Origin: Rallus limicola | Lineage: Eukaryota; Chordata; Aves; Gruiformes; Rallidae | Length of the DNA stretch: 64,000 nt | Assembly (NCBI GenBank): GCA_022605955.1 | Contig: JAKCOZ010000059.1 | Span: forward strand, 62,001 to 126,000 | Direction of reading: 5' to 3' | Shown here: positions 1 through 11,580 of the stretch, piece by piece | How positions within the stretch are numbered: position 1 is the stretch's first letter | How the letters are laid out: each line of letters begins with the position of its first letter | Program-made: the position numbers and the translations under genes | The notes under the pieces: model-generated | Told to the model about the DNA's origin: nothing | Seen by the model: only the letters and a program-made list of their open reading frames with translations | Databases searched by the model: none

Positions 1-3000
1 ATTCCTACAGCAATAGTCGGAGAACAGTGTGAGCTGAAAGTAAGTTCTTTCAGGAAAGCTTGGCACAGCACCATGCCCATTTCCCCTTGACATAATGAAA
101 TACCATTGTTCTGCTGTTGCTTACACACTTTCACTGTTTTAATGTACCTGAGTTGTCGCTGTTGAATAGTATCCATTGTCTGAGATACGCTGTGAATAGG
201 GGATGATGAAGCGGTGGCTTCCTGGAAAGGAGCAGAATTAATCTTCAGAGTCCCTCATCCTTTATAATAAAAGGCCTTCTGACAATTTGAAAACTGACAA
301 GTGCGAGCGCTGTTAAAATTCATGCAGCTTGGAAAAAAGCCCTGTTGGATTGTCCATTTAAGTCCATTTTTAGGCTGGAAGCTTTTACTAGCTAGTTACA
401 AATATATTGATTTTTAGAAAGAAATTATTGACCTTTAAAACCCTGGAGTCAGCTGTTGTTTAGCTTATTGGAGACATTTGGTTATTTATATTCACAGAGG
501 TCTTTGTAAGAGCTGGCAAATTTTAGTTAGACCCTAAGCAACTATCAGAAGCAATGGATAGGCAATGAAAGCACTGTATTTACACAAAATACAATTACAC
601 AAGTTGTCTGCAGGAGGTTAAGATACCACTTAAAGGACATAAGTCTGCATTCCAGAGCAGCCGACCTTAAACACTGTTTCCTCACTTCTTCCACCCCTAC
701 TCTGGGACCATTTTCATACCATCTGCAATTTGAAAAGTTGATTTATTGTTCTCTTCTGTGTCTGTCCCACATGTGCTGTTTTAAGAGTTAGTAATAACTT
801 TTTTAAGGAATATTAGGCCCTACCCTCTAAGCAGTTTAGTACTCACAGAAATGTGTGTGATGGTAGGTTTCTGAATGTGGGCTGAATGTATGTACCACTA
901 ATTGTCATATTTGCCAGAGGAGGACTGGGCTATTTCTGCTGTGTCTTGTTGTATTTACATTTTCACCTCAGAAAATAAATTGTTTCCTAAGTTCAGGCAG
1001 AGGAACAATTTTCTGGCTGTCAAAACATATCAAGAAGTGGTATGTGAATGGGGTATTAGTTACTATGTGTTAACACTGCAGATCTGAGGATAAAAACAAT
1101 GCTGCTGTTTAGCACCTATAGATTGATGTTAGATTAAACATTATATATTGCATTGTTTTTCTATTGATTTTTCTTCTGGTTTTCCCTAAGCAGAATTCTC
1201 AGTTAATACCACAGGATTTGCCCTCCCTAGTAAGTTGACTGGTGTAGAAGGCTTGTCTCTGATACATCTAAGATGTTCAGTGAAAAAAGATTGTCATGAT
1301 TTAGCATGACTTTGAGTTGCAATAGGTTAAAATCAAATCCCTACATAGTTCTACAGCTTTCAGTTCTTATACTGGTAATATACTAGCAGCTACGTTTCTT
1401 CCCTTCATTATTTATTTCTTCAGCAGACTGCAGATCTCCACTATTACAGTGTTTTTAAGGAGATGTTTGCACCATGTTCTTTGTAACTCAGTGGTTGTTC
1501 CTAGTGGGTTTTTCTTTCTTCTGTGCATCACGAAATCCACTGTCCTCCACCATCTACAAGTCTGCTCATTCTGGGTGCCCACCCTGGTGTGCTGGCAGTG
1601 GGAAACTAAAAAAGCAGTGTGGACTTTGCTGCCTTGACAACTTATGGATGCTGAGCTGCGCAACAAAAGTTTCTGAATTCGTGTTCCCTATCCCACTGCC
1701 ACAGGGAAAATCTTTGTCCCACAGTGCTTCAGAATGGATGAGTAACAAGACTATGAAAGATCTTGAGTTGATTTTGTAACTTACTATAAACTAAAGCCAT
1801 AGTGACAACCATCTTTTGTTATGGCATCAGTTCTCTACCAGAAACATCCCTGTGCCCACATGCTCTCCCAGCAGGCATTACCATTGTACAAGGGTTGTGA
1901 CCTGAAGGAGTAGGTGCCTTGTCACAAGGTTTGGATCTAAAGACCTATGTTTTAGCTCCTGCCCACAGTATAGACCACAGATGACATCTGTGACATCACC
2001 TATATATTCTGTCACCACTCTATTTCATTCCATTTGCATTTGTTTTCTTTTGTATTCATTTGTATCAGAATTGTCATTTCCTTACGGATTCTTCCCTAAT
2101 TCCATTATAAATGTGGGAAATGTTGAGAATAAAGGAGGGGGAGCAAATACTTTGTCTTTTCCTCCTTTTCCTTCCCTCTCCTTTCTTTCCACCAATTCCC
2201 ATCATGCTCTGTCTCTTCCATTCCCCCTCAGCTGAGTTGCTTCTATTCATTAGCAGGAGCAGTGCTTCAGCTGTGAGGAGTGCAGAGAATGGCTGAGGGA
2301 ACTGAGTTCTTTCTGTCAGTAAATCCTACCATAATGCTGCACAGGGATATTAGTCTTTTCTGGTCCTGTTCTCTCCTGCTGCATAAAAGCCATTTTTTGA
2401 TTTTTTTTTTTTTTTTTTTGAAGTCCTGTATGTACTTCGCTTCATATAAATTTAGGCACTCCCTTTGCAAGGAAGTGCAGAGTGAGAGTTAACATCTGCA
2501 TCTACCTTTTGAGGTGTAGCACTGATAAACATTAGATTAATCCTAAACCTAGCAGTTTTCCTCTTTCCCCATTATGATATCTAGGAGTAATATGCTAAAG
2601 AACATTGTTCAGGCAGGCGAAAAAAGTAATCCTGTAATGTTGCTGTAATTCCCCTGAGACTTATGGAATTATTAGTAACTTTTTTTAGTAGTAAGTGGTA
2701 GAAGTGCCTGTCATCTGTGTTGAAATCTAGCTCATGTTCTCCATTAGCTTTCCCTATTAGCGTTCCCTTTTCTTTTAAGCTTCTCAGCTGAGAGAAATGC
2801 ATTTTGAGATTAAATTGCCACGCTTAGGCAGGGTGACTGTGTTGCAAGGTAGGGGGGCTTTAGCTGCTTTGAGTTACGTGCAGGCAGCAGAGGGAATGAT
2901 GCCACTCCGTTGTGATTAGCAGTTGTAAGGTCCTGAGCTTGCAGCCTGTACTATCATTGTCAAGATCTGGAACTATTTTTATAACAATGGACTTATCTAT

Positions 3001-4017
3001 ACACGATACTGGGCTTGACACAGGTAAAATTGGATGAAATTACAGGGCTACTGTGGTATGCTGGAAGTCAGACTCAATTATTCAGTGGTCCCGTTTGGCT
3101 TTAATATTTATGGATTTTTTGTTAGGTTTTTTTTTTTCTTTCTTCATCAGACTTCATTGCAAGCACAAATATCCAACTTAATTATTTTCAACTCCTGAGG
3201 TTTCAAACCCATTAAACAGCAGAGAGGTTCAGTAATTGTTTTATTACTAATACTGAAAGTGTAATAATACTAGTGGCAACGGAGGACAGTGAGCAAAACA
3301 ATGAGAAAAATGTAAAGGCATAAATAGTATTATTAAAGCTGTTGCACAAAAGATAAACACGACTGTCAGGTTAATGTTTCAGATTACAGATAACAGTTTT
3401 AATTAACTCTTTCTTCCATTTCCCTGGTGAAGAAGCTAGCTGTAGAATTATTTGGCTTTCTTAGAGAAATGCAAGTTTTTCTGCATTGTTTCTATTCCTT
3501 TCAAATCAGTTAGCAGCTAGAAATGAAGGTAACAACTGTACCATAATAGATGCTTTCTGTGGTTCCTGGTAACATGGCAGAGGGGTCAGCCCGATATTTT
3601 TCTGGGTTCCCAGTTCTGTTCTGGCCTGGCCTCCAAGGACAGTAGTAGATGGGGTATGGACAGTTCTTGGTGCCTCCTGGCAGGATATGGCATTGCTGTG
3701 AGGCACGCCACCATCATGGTAGCCCTAAGAAAGAAGCCTGAACTGTGTCCTGGCATGCTTGAGTCTTATGAGTTTTATGAATTTAACTGTGTGCTGGAGG
3801 TTTATGGGATAATTTCTAGTTTACTATACATTCAATATAGTAGACACAATGTAGTGGTGATGGTGAAGTTGTGAGGATGTGGATGTAAGCAAGGGTGAGT
3901 TTGTAGGCACTTTATGAACTAAAGAAAGGAAAGTCTGCTCAAAGCTTCCCTGTTCTTTTCCCTTTCTGTGGGGATGCCTAATTGCATTTATTAGTTCTGC
4001 CTACAACCTGGCTTCAA
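1..4017. other. non-coding DNA, no gene seen
   Basis: AT-rich, CpG-poor sequence with only chance frames of up to about 100 codons. A short possible exon (11-39) is listed in the findings. If the minus-strand signal-peptide gene is real, this would be its first intron or beyond. Confidence 0.6.
2401..2420 (+). repeat. poly(T) tract
   Basis: A run of about 19 T residues follows GATT. On the minus strand it would be a poly(A), but no processed pseudogene or SINE body is recognisable next to it. Confidence 0.7.
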
Positions 4018-4094
4018 AATCATAGAATCATAGAATTGTAGGGGTTGGAAGGGACCTCGAGAATTCATCGAGTCCAAGCCCCTGCCAAAGCAGA
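4018..4094 (-). repeat. CR1 LINE 3' fragment
   Basis: The plus strand reads TCATAGAATCATAGAATTG followed by GGGGTTGGAAGGGACCTC and a GAGTCCAAGCCCCTGCC block. This is the reverse complement of the CR1 3' end, so the element lies on the minus strand. It is a severely 5'-truncated copy of about 75 bp, as is usual for CR1. CR1 is the dominant LINE of bird genomes and supports an avian source. Confidence 0.9.
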
Positions 4095-5273
4095 CAAGGT
4101 GAATATTTGTAGCTGCACTCATATTTCTGTTGTGGAGATTTTTTTTTTCCTTTTTTAACATACAGAACTGTTACGGTGTCACATACCTGCACATGTGTGG
4201 GCACACAGGTTCACAGGATTTGTTGAATGTTTTATCTCTACGTTTCATGACAGAACTTGTAATGCTTAGGGTCTAAAAAACCCCTTGAATCTCTTCATTG
4301 TAGAAAATTGAAAGAAATAAGTGCCAGAGTGTTATGTATCTCATTTGCTGTTTCCACCACAACGCTCTGTCTCTGCACTTGCTCATCTTGCTGCATTGGT
4401 CTTGTCCCGTACCATTCCAGTATCTCTGTAGCATGCTAATTGGTACTTGGGTATATGGTTTCAAGTTTGTGTGCTTGGACCCACAAATTCCAAGTTTCCT
4501 TATAAATCAAGTATCTCAGTAATTTTGTTAGTAAAACCTGTTTCTGGATGGCTTTTACTCTGGCTGCTTTATCCTGTGGATCATGACACTGTCCTCTGTG
4601 TATGTTACAAATCACTTGGATGATACATGCTCCACTAAATGTTACTCAACATTGCTGATGCCCTCAGGAATCAGAAAATTTTTCTCAAACATAGACCACA
4701 AACATGACAAGGTTGGGAAAGACACAAAGAGAAAGAGGAAGGAAGAGCTACACAGAGCTTGTTAAATATAGCCAAAAAATCAAATTATGTCTAAGATAGA
4801 TTTCAGATGTGTCACCCACTGGAACTGCTCTAGAGAAGGTACTCTGCTCTCAGAGGTGTTTCCCTTTGATCTGCTGTTATTCAGAAAGACTGTCTTTAAC
4901 TCAGCATTCCTAAAGTAGCCCATAACTCAATAATGAAATCACCTCAAAAGCTAATGAGAATACACACCTGGTATACTTCGTTTTCTCATAAATTTGGAAA
5001 TTTGAATTACAATAAAAGCCAACCAAACAAGCAAGCTGATAGTGTGTGAAAACTTTCCCCATGTTAATGAATAGAAGAAAAAAAAAAAAAGTGTTTTTCT
5101 GTTCCATTTGTTGAAAGACATCAGTTTTCACAAATCCAAATTATATGAGAAAGCTCAGAAGTATGGGAAAAGCTACTTTGAACACAATATTGGTTTTATT
5201 TTGCTTGAGTAAGAAAGAACTGAAATGGTGCCTTGGAAACTGCACCATATGTATTATATTTCTTCTCGGAAAG

Positions 5274-5461
5274 GGTAGTCAGGCACTGGAATGCACTGCC
5301 CAGGGAGGTGGTGGAGTCACCAACCCTGGGGGTGTTCAAGGAAAGACTAGATGTTGTATTGAGGGACATGGTTTAGTGGGAGCTAGTAGTAATAGGTGAA
5401 TGGTTGGACTGGATGATCTTTTAGGTCTTTTCCAACCTTGATAATTCTGTGATTCTGTGAT
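5274..5461 (+). repeat. CR1 LINE 3' fragment
   Basis: The segment contains the CR1 3' blocks in order: AGTCAGGCACTGGAATG, CTGCCCAGGGAGGTGGTGGA, GTGTTCAAGGAAAGACTAGA, GGTTGGACTGGATGATCTTT, and the terminal tandem ATTCTGTGATTCTGTGAT. It is about 190 bp, 5'-truncated and oriented left to right. The apparent ORF that overlaps it is a product of the repeat and not a gene. Confidence 0.92.
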
Positions 5462-7410
5462 ATCTGGGAGGCAATACAGAGCACTGTTTGGAATAAATAA
5501 AGCAATAATACAGATTTTAATGGAAGAAGAAGTAAAAATGGCTGCCATTATTTTAAAGAATAGTCCATTAAAAACTTGTTGTAATTAAAATGGATATATA
5601 ACCTTCTATTTAGATTAGATTTTGACACACATGTATCCTGAGCTACACTACATATTTCTTAGTCTTTTATAGTTCAGTTGGTTGTATGCTTCAGTGGTGT
5701 AGGTGCTCAAGGGTTCAAATTCTGTTGGACTGAAAATTTGACTGTGGTCAAGTTTGTTGAGGAATACAAAATTGAGGGCAAAGAAACAACAATTCCTCTC
5801 CAACAGCTTTGTTCAATCTTAATATACAGGCTGTTTGAAACCAAGACTTCTTTACTCTGAGAAAAGAAAAATGCTTTCATTTTTCACTATCAGAGTTGGA
5901 TGCTTGTTTCACGTAGCATATGTGCCTTACTTTCATCCCTATGGACATCCTTGTTCTTCGACTAAGATTAGATTTGATGTTAATTGGTGAGACTGTCACA
6001 AGAACTTCCTGGAAAGCAAGATAGCAAATGTGTGAAATGTTTCTTGTTCTAAAACTATTGCCTGCACACAGTTCACCTTAAAATACCTTTTTAATGATGA
6101 TTAACATAACTGTCCAAAATGTTGTATGTAAGTACTATTTATTTACTACTTAAAGTATTGTGCAATGAGGAGGAGGTAACCTTGACTCTGGGTGCAATGA
6201 ATAGAGCTACAGCTGCCTGACTTACAGTGACATTGATAGTGAACCCTAAAAGTGGCCAAGTGTGTTTCTTGCAATGGAAAACGAAATTTTACCCATATTT
6301 GCATGCCTATGTGCAGGAGAGCATGGCTTATTGAGTAGTTAGGATGAATTTAATACCTTTCTAGAGGTTGTTAACAAGAATAGGTAAGTTGCTGATGTGT
6401 AAAACCTTGTTGATTTGTTTAGAGCACTTAATCTTTGGATAGGGTTTTACTTTGAAATGAAATCTACAGAAATAAAGGAGAACTGAAGTGAAGCAGCTTC
6501 CATTTAAGCTGATTTTTTGAGCTGAAGAACTTGGCTGAACCTTCGTCTTTTCAGAAGGAAATCAGTTGTAAGACTAAGTCCTCTTAACTAACCGTAGTGA
6601 AACTTCTGCCTCTCCTGACTTCATTTTGTGGAGACAAGCTGCCAAGAGGGACATGAAACTCAGAGCTGATGGGATCTCCAGCCACCCGACAAAGCAGACT
6701 GCCTGACTCCAGTTAGGTAGTTTGTGGTTGGTTCAATCTTCTTAAGCTTAATCAGAGCTCCAAAGTTGAGCATCTCTGTATCTTAAGGATGTTTCCTACA
6801 GATTCCACTGTAGGAGCTTTGTGTCTTATGGCCCTTGAACATGTCGTTATGGCGTTAGTGGATTCTCTATTGGAGTGGGATAGGTAGGACAGCAGGTAGT
6901 ATTGCACTAGCTGCTCTCTAGCAGTGTGCCTGATCTCCCTTTGCCTCTCCTCCTATCTAAACAGGAAATGAATGACCCAAGAGCCTGGTCATAGCTAAAC
7001 AGCGTTGGAAGTGCTTGTTTGTTTATTTAAGTGAAAATATTGGAGAACAAATGAAGCTTCACAGAAAGGCCAGTGGTAACGCCATACAAGTCTTATCACT
7101 TGAACCGCAGCCAGACCGTTTTTTCAACAGTATTATTAAACACCATATTTTTCTTTAATTCATGTTGCAACAAAGAAGCCTCAAATTAAAGCATGTGTTT
7201 CTGCTTTACAAACAGCTCCTTGGACATGTGCTGACTTTGCAACTGCTTTCTGCAGTCTTTGACTTCTGTAATTAGGACAACCGGTGAGCCCAGCTAATGA
7301 TATCAAACTGACTGGTCCACAAGTCTAGAATGTCATTTATCTCAAGGGTTTAATTTGCTGAGTAGGGAGCATCACGAAACAAGGTTTGCATGTGTGATGG
7401 ATGTAACTTG

Positions 7411-7426
7411 ATTTTTTTTTTTTTTT
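7411..7426 (+). repeat. poly(T) tract
   Basis: A run of about 16 T residues in otherwise unremarkable AT-rich DNA, just right of a block that looks like a conserved non-coding element. Confidence 0.65.
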
Positions 7427-9079
7427 GCTCTTGTTGCCAAGTTACAATAAACCATTATCACAGTAGATCGTCTGCCTCTAAGTGGACGAAGATTCCACCT
7501 GAAAATACCCATACTGATAAAAAATGATAATATAGTGGTGTCTTTGAAGAGAGGAAAATAAAACAGAAAGACCCAACTTGTGAACAGAGTAATTGCGTAT
7601 TCTAGACATTAGCCAGACAGGCTCAAAAATAGCTGTTCAGACCCCAGAGACTATGACATGTGCTACAGAAGCAAGCAACTAAGAACTTGAATATAATAAA
7701 TAGCTACTGTTGTAAAAATAAATAGCATGAATATTTTTAAGTGCTTAAAGACAGGAACAGAATGATCTGCTGTCTGAATTGCACTTCACAGCTACTTACC
7801 CTGGGGGAAAAAAAATTAAAATCTGATACTCTTGCAGCCAGGTAGTATATCTAAATGTTAATTAAAAAAAAATGCAAATTAAAAAAAAATCATGGTACAG
7901 TCTCTGAAATTGTCCAAATTATTAGAAGCAATCTTAAATCGTAATGCTGGTAAACACTTTCCATTTTGATCAAGTAGAAGAATTTACTGTATTCTGATGG
8001 AAAATGAGATAGAATCTGTGCTGACACATCAAGCCATCATCCTACCTCTTCTTGAATATCTGTACCAAAGTCCTACAAGTTCTTTGCAATAAGAATCTGT
8101 TTTCTACTCATCTATTTAAAAGTTTATCTGGAGGGGCAGTAACTAAGAGGAGTGTCTGGCTGCCATCTTTGAATTCCTTCCAAAAGTATTAATTCTGCGT
8201 CAGCAGACTGTGGGTCTTAGTGGCTACCTGGAAGCTGAATTGTATTTGGTGTTAACTGCTGATACCTGTTTGGTTATCTCTAGACGTTATCAAGATCCCG
8301 TTTGTGTTTTTGAATAGAAATTCTTTCCCATAGCAATAATGTCAGGTCAATTGTCTGTGGGTTTAAAAGTCCAGCCTGGGTTAACTGATTGCCAGTACAC
8401 AGGAGGTGGGAACAAGTGGAACGTGTAAGATATTGCAGAAAAATCCAGTACAGTGTATAAAAACCGGAGGTACATCCAGTTATAATTCCACCACAGTACA
8501 GAGAACATGTAAACCAAACCAAATGTCTTCAGTTAGACCATTAAAAGGTACGATCGTGCCATTCTGCAGTGAGCTCTAGCTAGCCTGATACTCTGTTTAT
8601 AGATTTAGAAGCGCATGATGCTGGCTTAATTCTAGAGGTGTCATCCTCTGGAGTAAACCATTTGATAAAAAGCACTGGCGTGACAGAAAGGAAGCTGTAG
8701 GCATTCAGTGAAATCTTTTCATTAAAATCTCAACCAAAAACTGTCAGCCAGCCTCAGCAGAAACCTGCTTAAGGTAACTACGCTTGAAACACCATGCCTC
8801 CTCAGGAGGAGGGAGTTTTGCCAGGATTTCAGAATTGGGAAAAGAAGCTTCTCCCTTTAATCTACATTGCTGTGCCAGGGATGAGTACTGTCCTTGCAGA
8901 AACCCTCCTGCAACACTGAATTTTTGATTCACAGCAGCAAAAGCGGCGCAGAACGCAGACAGAACGCGTAGCGCAGCGCTGCCGGCTCTTCAGCAGACTT
9001 GTTCTGGCGGTGTCAGCCGGCACCACTTTTGAACAGCCTGAAAATGGATCGCATCTATGCGGTCCTATGAGAATCCCTC

Positions 9080-9133
9080 GGGGGGGGGGGACGACACGAG
9101 ACACGGACGGGGGGGACGGGGGGGGCGACGGGG
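9080..9133 (+). other. G-quadruplex-prone G-tract cluster
   Basis: The plus strand has four long G runs: 11 G at 9080-9090, 7 G at 9109-9115, 8 G at 9118-9125 and 4 G at 9130-9133. This meets the usual four-tract pattern for an intramolecular G-quadruplex, although the first loop is 18 nt; the 11-G run can itself supply two tracts. It lies in the CpG island, on the left side of the minus-strand candidate exon and therefore within its first intron. A quadruplex role is inference. The pure G runs are also error-prone in sequencing. Confidence 0.6.
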
Positions 9134-9571
9134 CGGCAGGGAAGCGTTTCTGTGGACTCTGGAATTTCAACTCATTAAAAGTAATGGAACAACTGCCGTG
9201 GGAATGAATCCGCGCGGAGCGGAGTCCATGGCGGGCGCCCGATGCGCTGTATTCCCAGCGGCGGAGCACAAAGCCAGCCCGATGGGTTAGCGGCATTGAG
9301 AAGCTGCTCGCGTTCCCAGGAGCAGGTGGTAGCGCCTCTGCGAAAGTTGCACCAAGGGGAGGAAATGCAGCCTGCGGGCGATGTGCCTCCTGTCCCCGGG
9401 CGTAGCTGGGTGGCACGCAGAGGGTTAACCCCGGAGAGGCATACCGCTGGCATGGAATGCCAGGTGTTCACACACAGCGAGAGAGCCCCGCCGCCAGCTC
9501 CTTGCACGCAGCTCGGTACCCTTTAAGCGTCGGGCGACTTCAGCGTTAAAATAGGCTTTTAAATCTCTTAC

Positions 9572-9656
9572 CTTGGTCTAGTCCAGTGTAGCTTTTGGGT
9601 TGTTCTCCGTCCACTACCAGAAAAAGAGAAATTAATGCCAGATTCCAGTGAGTCAT
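9572..9656 (-). CDS. candidate first coding exon, signal-peptide protein (partial gene)
   Basis: On the minus strand an ATG at 9656-9654 sits in good context (A at -3) and opens 28 codons before a strong splice donor (CAAG|GTAAGAG, exon end 9572). The intron would be phase 1, since only the first G of the next codon is in this exon. The peptide starts MTHWNLALISLFLVVDG and has a short polar n-region, a hydrophobic core (residues 6-15) and a cleavage site that fits the -3/-1 rule after Gly17 (V-D-G), leaving a mature start EQPKSYTGLDQ. This is what a secreted or type I membrane protein's first coding exon looks like. It lies in the CpG island, with the likely transcription start about 175 bp upstream (inferred). 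I do not recognise the protein, and no continuation exon could be identified between 1 and 9571, so later exons are probably in distal intron sequence or outside the window. A chance ORF remains possible, but ATG context, signal peptide, donor and CpG island coincide. Confidence 0.6.
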
Positions 9657-9751
9657 CCTAAATGACAGAGTAGGCTCACTCTTCGCACCGGCTGCTGGCT
9701 GCCTCCGCTGTGTGACAGCTGCCGGCTGGCTGGGGAACAAGCGTGTCCCAT
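9653..9751 (-). other. upstream ORF overlapping the signal-peptide start codon
   Basis: In the presumed 5' leader of the minus-strand gene an ATG at 9751-9749 opens a 32-codon frame (MGHACSPASRQ...). It ends with TGA at 9655-9653, which overlaps the main ATG in an ATGA arrangement. Such overlapping uORFs can lower or regulate initiation downstream through termination-reinitiation. What is seen is the frame and overlap; regulation is inference, and it only matters if transcription starts upstream of 9751. Confidence 0.35.
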
Positions 9752-9899
9752 TCTGCAGCCTGCGGCGGGGGGAGAGGGGAAGGCAGCGCCGGGGAAAGGA
9801 GGTGGGAGACAGCGCCGGAGAGAGGGACCGCAGGAGAGAGGAGCGGAGCAGAGGCAGGAATATACCATGTGGCTGCGTGCCCCCCTCCTCGCCTGCCGC

Positions 9900-10337
9900 T
9901 CAGCCTCTCTACGCGCTGCCGAAAAGTTACTTCTTAATGTGGGATGCGTTCTCTGGTTTTAGAGCCTCCTCGCTTCTGCCCTCCTTTCGGTCTGTGCCCG
10001 GAGGAACTTATCAGCATTTCGGCGATTACATTATCGTCTCTGCCTGTCGGAGGCTTGCGTGGATGCTCTGCATAGAGCGTGTTGAGTAAAGGCAGCCTGC
10101 CTTGTGGCTGTGTGAGGAGCAGCACTTGGGGCTTCTTGCAGCAGTTTTATAGGCTGTTTATCTGAGAGGGGGAAGCCAAGGGTTGGGCGGTAATGCTGAT
10201 AATAGACGGGGGACGAAAAAGATTTTGGGGAGCACATAATTGTATGAGAGACTGTTGTGGAGGAAGATGTTTCTCGAATACTCTTGACACAGGAGAAGGT
10301 TGGGATCATTTTTGAGCCTCGGGTTTACCATCCTTGG
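9900..10337 (+). other. candidate plus-strand first exon (donor end only)
   Basis: The right side of the CpG island runs into a strong plus-strand donor, CCTTGG|GTAAGCG, with the exon end at 10337. No transcription start can be read from the sequence, so the left boundary is a guess within the island. Short ATG frames are present (for example near 10243 and 10268), but none continues open through the donor, and the frame that would join the first downstream candidate exon hits TGA at 10313-10315. The exon is therefore best seen as non-coding leader or part of a long non-coding RNA that diverges from the minus-strand gene. Confidence 0.35.
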
Positions 10338-11580
10338 GTAAGCGTCTGCAAATCAGAAACTGCTACCATTCCCAGGGACTCCTGAAATAATCCTCAAGAG
10401 CAAAAAGCAGAGAGCAAGCTGTTGGAGTGGGTAGCATGGTACTAAGTGGCAGAAGTTTCTCTAGGGAAATGCTGCTAGTTTCTAATCAACCTGTCTCTAA
10501 CTTAATCATTTCATTACACTCAGCCCCCTTGTACACTCGTGTTTGTTTACACACATGTATTTTGGTAAGCTAGTGCAGGTCAGCTTCACAGAAGTTGGTG
10601 ATTGCTGTAAATACTTCAGTGTCATGGGAAAGTGTTTAGGTTCCCACTGTTCACTAACTAGTTCTTAGCCTCTATCAAAGTGTAAGTCAGGAAGGATTTT
10701 ATAGGCCTTTTGAAGGCTCTTTATTAAAATATATGTAGCAGGATCTTAAGAAAATCAAAAGCGCTACTACTTCTGTGTCAAACTGTACTCAAATGCTCTG
10801 AATATATGTCACATTCATCTGTGTCTAGAAAGAGTTTCATATTGCATATTCTTGCAGTGTGAATGTGAGCGGATGGTCTTAATCCATATTAATTGGCACT
10901 AAATTCCCAAAGAAAACTAGAGAAAGAAATAAGAAATATTGTCAAAAAGATAGAAGAGCTAAAATATGTATGCGTTCTTGGTAAGAAAGCTCAATGTACA
11001 AAACTTTCACATCTACTCCAAATGATTGCACCAGTTAAATATCCTTTAGGTGTTCTGCCTGTTCTTTCCTCTGTGCAGAGTACTGAACAATGCTTTCTTC
11101 TTTTTCTGGTGTTACCAGCTAGGGATGGTCCTGTGAGAATGAGATGCGAGCTCTTCAGATCTCTTTTTTTAACACTTGATTTAATTATATATATAATTAT
11201 GACTTTGCTAAAGGTTCTAGGGATTTACCAGACTCACAATTCATAATGAAGTAGAACAGCAGCTCATATTCAAGAGCTTATGAAATGTTTCCTTAGGCTC
11301 ATTGTGTGGGGGGGTTCCCATTTAAATTTGAACCACCACAGCAACTTTTTTTTTTCACCCTGGAATTTCCACATCTCATGTGGTATCATGAACAGCATAT
11401 AACTCTGAGCCATGTACTGTTGGGATGATTCAGTGTGGAGAAGTAATACAGGGACATATCTCAGTGACAGAGGGTGTCACAAAATAAACTTGTTTGTCTG
11501 AAGTGACAGTAGTAGGTGAAGCTGGGTATCTGTATGAGTGTGGGAGCAGAGAGACATGTCCAGGGATGTCTGGAGTCTGC

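Larger units (their letters stand above)
4095..8939. other. non-coding DNA, no gene seen
   Basis: Outside the CR1 tail at 5274, this stretch shows no convincing exon on either strand. Single donor-like sites exist (plus near 6385, minus near 7795) without good partners. A complex block at 7140-7400 (ATTAAAGCATG, CTGTAATTAGGACAACCGG, GTTTAATTTGC) and an octamer ATGCAAAT at 7872 are the only items that stand out. It is presumably first-intron sequence of the minus-strand gene. Confidence 0.5.
8940..10220. promoter_or_regulatory. CpG island / likely bidirectional promoter
   Basis: This is the only long stretch of the window where CpG dinucleotides are dense and GC content is clearly high; the flanks are AT-rich with CpG almost absent. 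CpGs begin near 8944 and are common to about 10080, with a few more to 10220. The island holds a minus-strand candidate first coding exon (donor at 9572/9571) and, at its right edge, a strong plus-strand donor (10337/10338), so transcription may leave in both directions. In vertebrates such an isolated unmethylated-type island usually marks a gene promoter. A TATA-like core lies on the minus strand (9866-9858, GGTATATTC), which would place a minus-strand start near 9830; that position is inferred. An AP-1-type TGAGTCA (9649-9655) and a CAGCTG E-box near 9717 are present. Confidence is high for the island and moderate for bidirectionality. Confidence 0.85.

Noticed and set aside
7790..7815. Minus-strand TTTTTTTTCCCCCAG acceptor/GTAAGT donor overlap as exon 2 of the signal-peptide gene
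   Set aside because: Joined to the phase-1 first exon the acceptor gives an immediate stop, and the donor-like site overlaps the acceptor.
8862..9416. 184-codon minus-strand frame in the CpG island
   Set aside because: GC-rich sequence lacks stop codons by composition. The product is a P/S/R-rich string without domains and it crosses the G-tract; no conserved start or splice logic supports it.
9712..10089. 125-codon plus-strand frame in the CpG island
   Set aside because: Low-complexity R/G/E-rich translation of the island that overlaps the minus-strand leader and stops before the plus donor.
10893..11246. Plus-strand frame starting with a lysine/glutamate-rich, coiled-coil-like stretch and a GTAAGA donor at 10981
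   Set aside because: The acceptor side lacks a pyrimidine tract and the start codon is not ATG; the charged stretch is explained by an A-rich sequence.
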